Shown: positions 8,205 through 15,220 of the stretch, one piece after another
How positions within the stretch are numbered: the stretch's first letter is position 1
Layout of the letters: every line of letters starts with the position of its first letter
Source: Deltaproteobacteria bacterium
GTDB taxonomy: Bacteria > Desulfobacterota > Binatia > Bin18
DNA length: 41,691 nucleotides
Assembly: GCA_016874775.1 (NCBI GenBank)
Contig: VGTJ01000028.1
Span: forward strand, 1-41,691
Direction of reading: 5' to 3'
Program-made: the position numbers and the translations under genes
The notes under the pieces: generated by a model
Databases searched by the model: none
Told to the model about the DNA's origin: nothing
Seen by the model: the letters and a program-made list of their open reading frames with translations, nothing else

Positions 8205-9119
8205 ATGCGTATCATTCTTATTGGCCAAGCTGCATTTGCTGAAAAGACGCTCGAAAAACTGACTACCAAAGGCGAAGAAGTCCTTGCGGTATTCTGTCCG
8301 CCAGATGCTCCAGGCGGGAAGTTCGACCCAGTGAAACAACGCGCGATTCAGCTCGGGATTCCAGTACATCAACATAAGACCTTGAAGACGCCTGAAGTAC
8401 GCGATCAGTTTGCAGCCCTCAATGCGGATTTAGCCATCCTTGCCTTTGTCACACAGATCGTGCCGCCACAGGTCTTCAACCTACCACGATACGGCAGCAT
8501 CTGTTTTCATCCATCGTTGTTGCCAAAATACCGTGGTCGTAGCGCGATTAACTGGGCGTTGATCAACGGTGAATCGAAAACCGGTATCACCTTGTTTTGG
8601 GTTGATGAAGGAATAGATACTGGACCAATTCTTTTGCAGAAAGAAGTTGACGTCGGACCAGACGATACGACCGGGACATTATACTTCAATAAATTGTTCT
8701 CGGTTGGAGTTGACGCGATTACTGAGTCGGTTGACCTGATCAAAGCGGGCAATCCACCTCGTATCGTCCAAGATGAGTCACGAGCAAACTATGATCCTCC
8801 GTGTGGAGATGAACATGGACGGATTGATTGGACGCAGTCAGCCCAGGTTGTTTACAATCGGATTCGTGGATGCGACCCACAACCCGGAGCGCATACCGCA
8901 TGGCAAGGGAAGATGGTGCGGTTGTATGATTGTCGGCTGCAATCGGGCTCATCTGCGGCGTCACCAGGACAAGTGACCGCAATTGAAGGCGAAGACTTAC
9001 ACATTGCTGCACCGGGGGGAACAATCATCGCGAAAAAAGTCCGTGGTGACGGTGGAAAAATTGCAGCGTCAGAGTTTGCCAAACAAAGTGGTATCCAGGT
9101 TGGTGCGCGGTTAGGCTAA
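8205..9119 (+). CDS. Formyltransferase-fold protein, 10-formyl-THF hydrolase-like
   Basis: A 304-residue protein with the formyltransferase fold shared by methionyl-tRNA formyltransferase (Fmt) and the N-terminal hydrolase domain of 10-formyltetrahydrofolate dehydrogenase. The catalytic region reads GSICFHPSLLPKYRG (residues 97-111), with H102, and the second catalytic residue is D138 in DEGIDTG. In Fmt the residue two before the His is an essential Asn; here it is C100. That substitution and the SAINW segment match the formyl-THF dehydrogenase hydrolase domain better than Fmt. The protein has the Fmt-like C-terminal domain (about 210-300). I use the ATG at 8205, preceded by GGAAGGG; a GTG directly after the previous stop is the alternative. 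It follows an N-formylglutamate amidohydrolase-like gene, and its stop overlaps the convergent biotin-carrier gene by 4 bases. Confidence 0.82.
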   Translation: MRIILIGQAAFAEKTLEKLTTKGEEVLAVFCPPDAPGGKFDPVKQRAIQLGIPVHQHKTLKTPEVRDQFAALNADLAILAFVTQIVPPQVFNLPRYGSICFHPSLLPKYRGRSAINWALINGESKTGITLFWVDEGIDTGPILLQKEVDVGPDDTTGTLYFNKLFSVGVDAITESVDLIKAGNPPRIVQDESRANYDPPCGDEHGRIDWTQSAQVVYNRIRGCDPQPGAHTAWQGKMVRLYDCRLQSGSSAASPGQVTAIEGEDLHIAAPGGTIIAKKVRGDGGKIAASEFAKQSGIQVGARLG

Positions 9120-9634
9120 TCACCCTGTGTTGCAGCCTGAGGGAATTCGAGTTCGACTAACAGTTGGCCGAGTTCAACCAGTTCTCCGGCAGCAACGTGA
9201 ATCTTGCGAACACGGGCAGGTCCTTCTGCAGTTAACGCGTTCTCCATTTTCATCGCTTCAAGAACGACCAGGACCTGTCCAGTTTCAACGTTTGCTTCCT
9301 CTGTCACTCGAACGTCAAGAATTTTTCCCGGCATTGGTGAGCGGATCTCTGGGCTCAAGCGCCCAGCTTCACGTTGACGGCTGTGAGAACTTTTCTTTTC
9401 CCCACGGGCAAATTCGTACACGTGCCCATCAAGAGCGACGAGCGTCCGCGGTCCGTCACTGACGACATGTGCGTGCAGGAGTTGCCCATCAACCACGAGC
9501 GTTAGCGCACCTTCATGTGTCGCGAGAATCTGTGTTTGTAGCGCTGTATCCCCCACTGTAACAGTGTACTCGTCGCCGTTCTGCCGATATTCGACCGTCA
9601 GCGCATTTCCCCGTGCATGCAATGTTGTTTTCAT
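9116..9634 (-). CDS. Biotin carboxyl carrier protein
   Basis: A 172-residue carrier with a C-terminal biotinyl domain (about residues 96-165). The EAMKM motif holds the biotin-accepting lysine K129, and PMPG (100-103) marks the domain start. The N-terminal about 80 residues form a separate beta-rich region of the kind seen at the C-terminal end of acyl-CoA carboxylase alpha chains. In many bacteria this unit is fused to biotin carboxylase; here it is a separate gene 20 bases downstream of it. No carboxyltransferase subunit lies in the window, so the complete enzyme (acetyl-, propionyl- or methylcrotonyl-CoA carboxylase) cannot be named. The last 4 bases overlap the convergent gene. Confidence 0.92.
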   Translation of the reverse strand: MKTTLHARGNALTVEYRQNGDEYTVTVGDTALQTQILATHEGALTLVVDGQLLHAHVVSDGPRTLVALDGHVYEFARGEKKSSHSRQREAGRLSPEIRSPMPGKILDVRVTEEANVETGQVLVVLEAMKMENALTAEGPARVRKIHVAAGELVELGQLLVELEFPQAATQGD

Positions 9635-9654
9635 ACGTGCTCTCTCTTAGCGGA

Positions 9655-11145
9655 TTAATTGCCAATACGCCAACCACCAAGGTGCTGCCACGGGGTTTCA
9701 CTAGCAGATTGTACACTTTGTGCAGCTTGTGGAGTGGACTGTTTGTGACTAACTGCAGCAGCAAACGCGGCCACGTTGAGACGTGGTGCTGCCTCAGCCT
9801 GCCACTGGGCGAAATGCTCAGGAAGAAAACCGGTATGGGTGGCTCCAGCGATGAAGGCCGGATGGGCAAGCAGGTCACGGAGGAATGGGATATTTGTTGT
9901 GGGCCCTAAGACGAGACACTGGCGCAGGGCCGATTCCATGCGACGACGTGCTTGTTCTCGGTCCTGACCCCAAGTCGAGAGCTTAGCGATCATCGGGTCA
10001 TAATAAACAGACACCTCGGTATGCGAAACGACTCCGGCATCAACGCGCACGCCAGGACCGGTCGGTGCTTGCCACAGTAACACTTTGCCTGGAGAGGGGA
10101 GAAAGCCGTGGGCTGGGTCTTCGGCATAAATTCGACATTCAAATGCATGTCCACGCCGTTGAATATCACTTTGAGTGAAACCCAACCGCGCGCCGCTGGC
10201 AATGCGAATCTGTTCACGGACGAGGTCTAACCCTGTGATCCATTCTGTAATTGGGTGTTCGACTTGTAGCCGTGCGTTCACTTCAAGGAAATAAAAATGC
10301 CCGGAATCATCAAGGATAAACTCCACCGTGCCTGCGTTGTAATAGCCGGCAGCTTTGGCCACGGTGAGCGCTGCGGCGGTCATCTCCTCACGGAGTTTCT
10401 CATTCACTGCTGGTGAAGGAGTTTCTTCCAGGATCTTCTGATATCGCCGCTGAATCGAACATTCCCGTTCACCCAGATGGATGAGGGTGCCATGCATATC
10501 ACCAAGAATTTGCACTTCAACGTGACGTGGGCGTTCAATGTAGCGTTCGAGATAGACTGTTCCTTCGGCAAACGCGGCAAGTGCCTCGCGCTCGGCTGCA
10601 GCAACTCCTTCGAGCAGGTCTTTTTCGTCGCGCACGATGCGCATGCCTTTGCCACCTCCGCCAGAGGCCGCCTTAATCAGAAGCGGATAACCAAGGTCAC
10701 GCGCTTGTGTCTGCAGAACCTCAGGGTCACGCGAAGGGTTCTCTAACGCAGGAACGACCGGGACTCCGAGCTTGGTCACTGTCTGGCGAGCGAAGATTTT
10801 ATTACCAACCGCAGCAAGGGCATCGGGCGAGGGGCCAATAAAGGTAAGGCCAGCCTCTTTTACTAAACGGGCAAAGGTGGGATTTTCCGATAGGAAGCCA
10901 TAGCCTGGATGGATTGCCTGCGCGCCGGTTCGTTGTGCGGCAGTAATGATCGCCTCGGCATTCAAGTAACTTTCCTTCGCTGGCGCCGGACCAATATGCA
11001 ACGCTTCATCAGCTACATACACATGAGGTGAGGAGCGATCAGCTTCAGAGTATACGGCAACGGTAGCAATACCGAGTTCACGACACGTTTGTGCGATCCG
11101 GCTGGCAATCTCGCCGCGATTGGCGATGAGAATCTTCTTGAACAT
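9655..11145 (-). CDS. Biotin carboxylase subunit of an acyl-CoA carboxylase
   Basis: A 496-residue ATP-grasp enzyme that carboxylates biotin with bicarbonate and ATP. It has the full family order: KILIANRGEIA at the N-terminus, AIHPGYGFLSEN (about residues 78-89), the glycine-rich ATP loop SGGGGKGM (161-168), HVEVQILGD, RECSIQRRYQK and LEVNARLQVEHPITE. After the catalytic core (about 450 residues) the protein has only a short linker; the carrier domain is the next gene. I start at the ATG at 11145, because the conserved sequence begins there. An in-frame TTG 21 bases upstream gives 7 extra residues; neither has a good ribosome-binding site. It probably forms a two-gene unit with the biotin carrier gene. 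Confidence 0.93.
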   Translation of the reverse strand: MFKKILIANRGEIASRIAQTCRELGIATVAVYSEADRSSPHVYVADEALHIGPAPAKESYLNAEAIITAAQRTGAQAIHPGYGFLSENPTFARLVKEAGLTFIGPSPDALAAVGNKIFARQTVTKLGVPVVPALENPSRDPEVLQTQARDLGYPLLIKAASGGGGKGMRIVRDEKDLLEGVAAAEREALAAFAEGTVYLERYIERPRHVEVQILGDMHGTLIHLGERECSIQRRYQKILEETPSPAVNEKLREEMTAAALTVAKAAGYYNAGTVEFILDDSGHFYFLEVNARLQVEHPITEWITGLDLVREQIRIASGARLGFTQSDIQRRGHAFECRIYAEDPAHGFLPSPGKVLLWQAPTGPGVRVDAGVVSHTEVSVYYDPMIAKLSTWGQDREQARRRMESALRQCLVLGPTTNIPFLRDLLAHPAFIAGATHTGFLPEHFAQWQAEAAPRLNVAAFAAAVSHKQSTPQAAQSVQSASETPWQHLGGWRIGN

Positions 11146-11216
11146 AATGGTGGTGATGGGGGGCAACAGCCTGAGCTCAACTCATAACGAGGGTGGTGCC
11201 CTAGGGATGTCTCCTC

Positions 11217-11259
11217 GAATGAAACGAAGGGATTCCCAGAGAGATTCTTCGTTTCACTC
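11217..11259. repeat. MITE-like inverted repeat
   Basis: Arms 11217-11229 (GAATGAAACGAAG) and 11247-11259 (CTTCGTTTCACTC) match at 12 of 13 positions around a 17-base spacer, and the right side continues as AGAATGACG. It lies in the 174-base gap between biotin carboxylase and the homoserine kinase. The sequence style is that of a dispersed intergenic repeat, but only this copy is in the window. Confidence 0.55.
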
Positions 11260-11319
11260 AGAATGACGTGTCCAAAGGGTCGCAGCGTATAGCAAAGTGC
11301 GAGGGGGCTATGGCCCGTG

Positions 11320-12450
11320 TTAGCGAGCCGCAGCGACTCGTTTCTGTGTTCGCACTTGCAACGTCAAGGCTTCTCGCTGTCTTCCTCCGCTTCTCCTATT
11401 CTTTATTGGTGTTCGCCCTTCCGGCTTATCTCGAGCTGCCGGAGGTTTTTGGTACTGGCGATAATCATAGCCAGTTGCCATGGCCAGGAGAAGTCGGTTC
11501 ATACCACCGGGACGTTCGCGACGTAAGACCTGCAGTCGATCAAAAAACTCGCGGAAATCTTTGCTTACGCGATCTCGTGCTTCCATGGGGCGCAGAAAGA
11601 AGTCTTTGAGGCGCGTGATGGTAAAACGAAAAGCGGAGAAGCGTAATTCATTGGGGAAGGCATCCCACTCCGTAAGGGTGAGCGTTCGTACGCTCTGGTA
11701 GCCTGATAGGAAGGTGTCAAAACGGTCAATCTCAAAGCGTCCATCAATATAGCAGAGCGCATTTACTGCGGTTGCGACGTCATAAATAAATTTCCCCTGA
11801 CAAGCCGCCTCAAAGTCCAGGACACCCACAACCTTGTCTTTGCGGAACAGCAGGTTATCTGCAAACAAATCCCCGTGGATGATCCCCTTTGGTAATCGAT
11901 CTTCTTGATATTCCTGTTGGTAGAGCATTTCGTCATCAAGCATGTGTGTCAAATGACGCAGATACCCAGGCAGTCGCTCTTTGACCTCCTGGTAAAGAGC
12001 GAGAATCCGGGTGGCACTAAAGCGATTCTCTTCATCTTTCGGATAATCAGAACCGACTTGATGAAGAGTAGCAAGCAGCTGTCCGATATGTTCCAGTTGA
12101 GCCTTTGACATTTGCGCTTCTGGGACACTTTTTCCATTTAACAGCGTATAGAGAGACAGTGGCTTTCCTTTGTACAGGCGATAATACTGTCCCTGACGAT
12201 CCACGAGTGGCTGAGGACAGGGGAAATCACGAGTACGCAGGAAGAGGAACAATGCCAGCTCACGTTCAGCATCAGCTACGCTTTTCACTTCATCGATTTT
12301 GAGAATGATCCGACCTTTGGAAGTTTCTAACAAATAGTGAGTATTGACAGATCCAGCAGGAATGCCGGTCATTTTGTTGAGGGTACCTAGACCGTACGAG
12401 GTGACGAAATTCGCCACCGTCCGGTGATCTAAGGGGGTGTACACTGCCAT
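11320..12450 (-). CDS. thrB: Homoserine kinase, type II (APH-kinase fold)
   Basis: A 376-residue member of the aminoglycoside-phosphotransferase/choline-kinase fold, most like the ThrB type II homoserine kinases that phosphorylate L-homoserine in threonine synthesis. The N-terminus MAVYT.L and GIPAGSVNTHYLL (residues 29-41) are characteristic of that group. K51 is the ATP-binding lysine, HGDLFADN (192-199) the catalytic loop with D194, and DFE (212-214) the metal site. The last about 45 residues are Arg/Lys-rich and go beyond the usual end (about 320), so they may be an unstructured tail. No other threonine genes are nearby, so another small alcohol substrate is possible. A TetR-type operator-like inverted repeat lies about 100 bases upstream. 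Confidence 0.8.
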   Translation of the reverse strand: MAVYTPLDHRTVANFVTSYGLGTLNKMTGIPAGSVNTHYLLETSKGRIILKIDEVKSVADAERELALFLFLRTRDFPCPQPLVDRQGQYYRLYKGKPLSLYTLLNGKSVPEAQMSKAQLEHIGQLLATLHQVGSDYPKDEENRFSATRILALYQEVKERLPGYLRHLTHMLDDEMLYQQEYQEDRLPKGIIHGDLFADNLLFRKDKVVGVLDFEAACQGKFIYDVATAVNALCYIDGRFEIDRFDTFLSGYQSVRTLTLTEWDAFPNELRFSAFRFTITRLKDFFLRPMEARDRVSKDFREFFDRLQVLRRERPGGMNRLLLAMATGYDYRQYQKPPAARDKPEGRTPIKNRRSGGRQREALTLQVRTQKRVAAAR

Positions 12451-12505
12451 GTTCTGTTTCTCCGGTACTCCGGTGTCGCACCTGGAGGCCGTTGGTCGGA
12501 GGAGT

Positions 12506-12525
12506 GCGCTAGCTTTCTTTAGCGC
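12506..12525. promoter_or_regulatory. Hairpin in the thrB leader
   Basis: GCGCTA/TAGCGC with an 8-base loop lies 56 bases upstream of the thrB start. Just above it, on the minus strand, is a TTGACA (12540-12545) with a weak CTAAAG 17 bases downstream (12517-12522), a possible promoter whose -10 falls inside this hairpin. Confidence 0.35.
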
Positions 12526-12552
12526 TCTCAGGTGGGGATTGTCAAGAAAATT

Positions 12553-12605
12553 TTGACTGAACGTCCATTCATAATAGAAATTAAATTGAATAGGCGTTCA
12601 GTCAA
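12553..12605. promoter_or_regulatory. Paired palindromes, TetR-type operator-like
   Basis: TTGACTGAACGTCCATTCA (12553-12571) and its near-exact inverted copy (12587-12605) match at 17 of 19 positions across a 15-base AT-rich spacer. Each arm is itself an imperfect palindrome, TGAA-N6-TTCA, a form common for TetR-family operators. TTGACT at the outer end of each arm could act as a -35 box in both directions. The element lies in the 217-base gap between thrB and the molybdopterin oxidoreductase gene. No TetR gene is in the window. Confidence 0.6.
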
Positions 12606-12667
12606 GACAGGAAGGGTACGAAGGATCGAGTGAAGAAAATCAGAAGGAGTATGAATGAGTTAGGATA

Positions 12668-13270
12668 CTATTCTTCGTCTTCTTCTTGATCGCTATAGCG
12701 TTCTTCTTTCCACGGATTCCCGCGATTGTGATATCCACGTACTTCCCAGAAGCCACGTTTATCTTGGGCTAAAAACTCAATTCCTCTTACCCACTTAGCG
12801 CTTTTCCAGGCATACAACTTCGGGACTACTAAGCGAAGTGGCCAGCCGTGATCAGGCTCAAGATCTTGACCATCATGACGATGAGCAAGAATCACGTCGT
12901 CATCAAGAAACTGCCCAAGTGTCAGGTTCGTTGTATAACCACCTTCGCAATGGATAGTCACATAGCGAGCTTCCGGTTTGAGTTGAATGAGCGTAACGAC
13001 ATCTGTGGCGAGTGTCCCTTCCCATTGGTTATCGAGACGGGACCAGGTGGTGACACAGTGAAAGTCTGTGGTCAGCCGAGTCTGCGGCAATGCGCGGAAC
13101 TGCTGATAATTGAGACGTATTGGGCGCTCGACTAAACCAAAAAGGCGAAAATCCCAGACCGCAGGATTGAAGCGTGGCGTGGGTCCATAGCTCAGTACCG
13201 GCCATTTCTCCACTAAATGTTGCCCTGGGGGAACGCGGCCAGCCGTGTCTGTTGTACGGTTTCGTGTCAT
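12668..13270 (-). CDS. Sulfite oxidase-like molybdopterin oxidoreductase
   Basis: A 200-residue protein of the oxidoreductase molybdopterin-binding family (sulfite oxidase fold; the YuiH/MsrP-like branch without a signal peptide). The conserved cysteine expected to bind molybdenum is C72 in DFHCVTTWSRLDNQWEG, and the family stretches GYTTNL, HDGQDLEPDHGWPLRLVVP and YAWKSAKWVRGIEF follow. There is no heme or dimerisation domain, so it is a minimal catalytic domain, and no Tat signal is seen, which suggests a cytoplasmic enzyme. I use the ATG at 13270, which has GAGAGGG just upstream; the frame opens 36 bases earlier. The acidic C-terminus is DQEEDEE. The substrate is not known. Confidence 0.88.
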   Translation of the reverse strand: MTRNRTTDTAGRVPPGQHLVEKWPVLSYGPTPRFNPAVWDFRLFGLVERPIRLNYQQFRALPQTRLTTDFHCVTTWSRLDNQWEGTLATDVVTLIQLKPEARYVTIHCEGGYTTNLTLGQFLDDDVILAHRHDGQDLEPDHGWPLRLVVPKLYAWKSAKWVRGIEFLAQDKRGFWEVRGYHNRGNPWKEERYSDQEEDEE

Positions 13271-13310
13271 AATCCCTCTCTTAATAATGTCTCGGCTTTT
13301 ATGCAAGAGT

Positions 13311-14678
13311 TCAAGAGGCTGTGTGAGCGGTGAACGTCGAAGGCCAGAGAAGAGCTATTTTGATGTCCATTACGTTTGTCCCAGTGGGGCCAGGTACAAA
13401 AAGATCCCCGAGCGTGGAAAAGAATGTGTAACTATCATTTTGTTTAAGAAACTGCGAAGAATCGAGCCCGTACTGGCGTGCTCTGTTCAGGCTGTTGCCA
13501 TCAACAAATGCACCTGCAGCATCGGTTGGTCCGTCAATACCATCGGTGCCTGCACTTAATAATGCCCAACCACGCTCTCCCCGTAATTCGTCAGCGACAA
13601 CAAGTGCGAATTCTTGGTTACGCCCGCCTTTACCTGTCCCAGTGAGGTGGACCGTTGTTTCTCCTCCAGCAAGCACACAGAGCGGAGATTGGCTCGTCCT
13701 GTGTAACAAACGAAGAGTAGCGGCAAAAACTCGCGCGGTTTCGGTCGTATCCCCGGATAGGGAGGTCGCGATCAGGTGTGTAACAAAACCGAGTGTTTGC
13801 GCCCTACTGGCAGCTGCTTCAAGGGCTAAGCGATTGGAGCCGACAAGGATGTTATGGACATGAGAAAAAACTGCATCTCCGGGTTTGGGAGTCTCTTTCT
13901 GGAAGCCATTCTTCCCGCTGGACAGATAAGAGCGGACTGACGGTGGCAGTTGATGAAGAAGGGCGTAGCGGTTGACGATCGCCCATACCTCGGCAAACGT
14001 ACTTGGGTCGGGCGCAGTTGGTCCTGACCCGATCGTACTTACATCATCATCAAGGACATCGGAGAGAATAAAACCCACTATGTGATTGGGAAACGCGGCA
14101 CGCGCAAGTCCGCCACCTTTGATACGAGAGAGATGTTTTCGGACACTGTTGACCTCATGGATATCAGCGCCGCAGGCGAGCAGGAGTTGATTGACCGCGA
14201 CTTTATCGGCAAGTGAGATGCCATCGACCGGACTGACGAGCAAACTTGATGCGCCACCGGTCAAGCAGAAACAGATCAAGTCATCCGGTCTTTTCTGTGC
14301 AAGAAGATCGAAGATCGCTGCTGCCCCTTGCACACTGCCTGGTCCTGGAATCGGATGCTCGCCATGCACCACTGTGACATGGTGAAGATCGACTTGTTGG
14401 CCAACAGGGACAACGACAACTCCTGTGATTTCCTGTTCCACAAGAAGTTGCTCAAGCCCTTGGGCGAGAAAACCAGCACCTTTGCCAGCGCCAACGATGA
14501 GGATTCGCCGGTGAACTGGAAAGTGTAATTGGGAAGAATCACTTCCAGGGCGGTGGACAAGTAAACCGCTGGGCTCTTTCTGTATTATACGACTTATGAG
14601 AACACGCGGGTCAACGGCTGCCACTGCCGCAGAAAACAATGCTTGTAGCTGGTTTCGTATTGATAGAGGGAAGGACAT
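13311..14678 (-). CDS. Glycerate 2-kinase (MOFRL type)
   Basis: A 455-residue kinase of the MOFRL family (TtuD/GckA type). It phosphorylates D-glycerate to 2-phosphoglycerate and feeds glyoxylate, serine or tartrate carbon into glycolysis. Family stretches are ILIVGAGKGA (about residues 58-67), the glycine-rich CLTGGASSLLVSP (about 137-149), NSVRKHLSRIKGGGLA (about 182-197) and the C-terminal MOFRL signature LAGGETTVHLTGTGKGGRNQEFALV with a DGIDGPTDAAGA loop. The ATG lies in the 3' arm of a small hairpin (7-bp stem at 14676-14682/14691-14697), so start access may be limited. The gene stands alone between the molybdopterin oxidoreductase and the DksA-like gene. Confidence 0.9.
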   Translation of the reverse strand: MSFPLSIRNQLQALFSAAVAAVDPRVLISRIIQKEPSGLLVHRPGSDSSQLHFPVHRRILIVGAGKGAGFLAQGLEQLLVEQEITGVVVVPVGQQVDLHHVTVVHGEHPIPGPGSVQGAAAIFDLLAQKRPDDLICFCLTGGASSLLVSPVDGISLADKVAVNQLLLACGADIHEVNSVRKHLSRIKGGGLARAAFPNHIVGFILSDVLDDDVSTIGSGPTAPDPSTFAEVWAIVNRYALLHQLPPSVRSYLSSGKNGFQKETPKPGDAVFSHVHNILVGSNRLALEAAASRAQTLGFVTHLIATSLSGDTTETARVFAATLRLLHRTSQSPLCVLAGGETTVHLTGTGKGGRNQEFALVVADELRGERGWALLSAGTDGIDGPTDAAGAFVDGNSLNRARQYGLDSSQFLKQNDSYTFFSTLGDLFVPGPTGTNVMDIKIALLWPSTFTAHTAS

Positions 14679-14757
14679 CTCAGCTGTGTGTGAGATGGGA
14701 GAGCGAAAAGTGAGGAAGCGAATCGTACTCCCTCACTACGCTTTGCTCGCAGAACGA

Positions 14758-15183
14758 CTAGAAATTGTCTTCATCAAAGTCTGATAAGTTCGTTCGGCGA
14801 TGGCCACGGTCATCGTCCGGGCGGCGGTGCTGTTTCGCCTCTCTCTCCATATCACTTTGACAAGAAACACACAGACGAGTGAATGGCAATGCTTCAAGCC
14901 GTTCGGGAGCAATTTCCTCCTCACAGGACTCACAGATGCCATAAGAGCCGTCTTCAATGCGTTCCAGTGCATCCTCAATGGCTTGCAGCTTATCGCGGTC
15001 ACGATCACTAAGGATAAGATTAATCTCACGGCTCCGCTCTTCGCTGGCGAGGTCGTAAGTGTCCATTCCTTCATCAAGAGCGGATTCTCTGCCTTCTTTC
15101 ACTTCCTCGTTGAGTTGTTTAAGAATCTGTTCCCTCCGTGCAACAAGGGCCTCACGAGTCTTTTTCAAGAAGGTTTTTCTCAT
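14758..15183 (-). CDS. DksA/TraR-family zinc-finger protein
   Basis: A 141-residue DksA/TraR family protein, which binds in the secondary channel of RNA polymerase and alters initiation, often with ppGpp. A long charged coiled coil (about residues 5-78) is followed by the C4 zinc finger C84-x2-C87 ... C105-x2-C108. The coiled-coil tip contains LDEGMDTYDLASEERSRE, with acidic residues where DksA carries its functional Asp pair. The tail after the finger is rich in Arg and Asp. The start has AAGGAG 6 bases upstream. It lies 37 bases downstream of rimO and may be co-transcribed with it. Whether it is the main DksA or a paralogue cannot be told here. Confidence 0.9.
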   Translation of the reverse strand: MRKTFLKKTREALVARREQILKQLNEEVKEGRESALDEGMDTYDLASEERSREINLILSDRDRDKLQAIEDALERIEDGSYGICESCEEEIAPERLEALPFTRLCVSCQSDMEREAKQHRRPDDDRGHRRTNLSDFDEDNF

Positions 15184-15220
15184 ACCCCACTCCTTCCGAC
15201 ACGAAAAGTAATCGGGGAAT

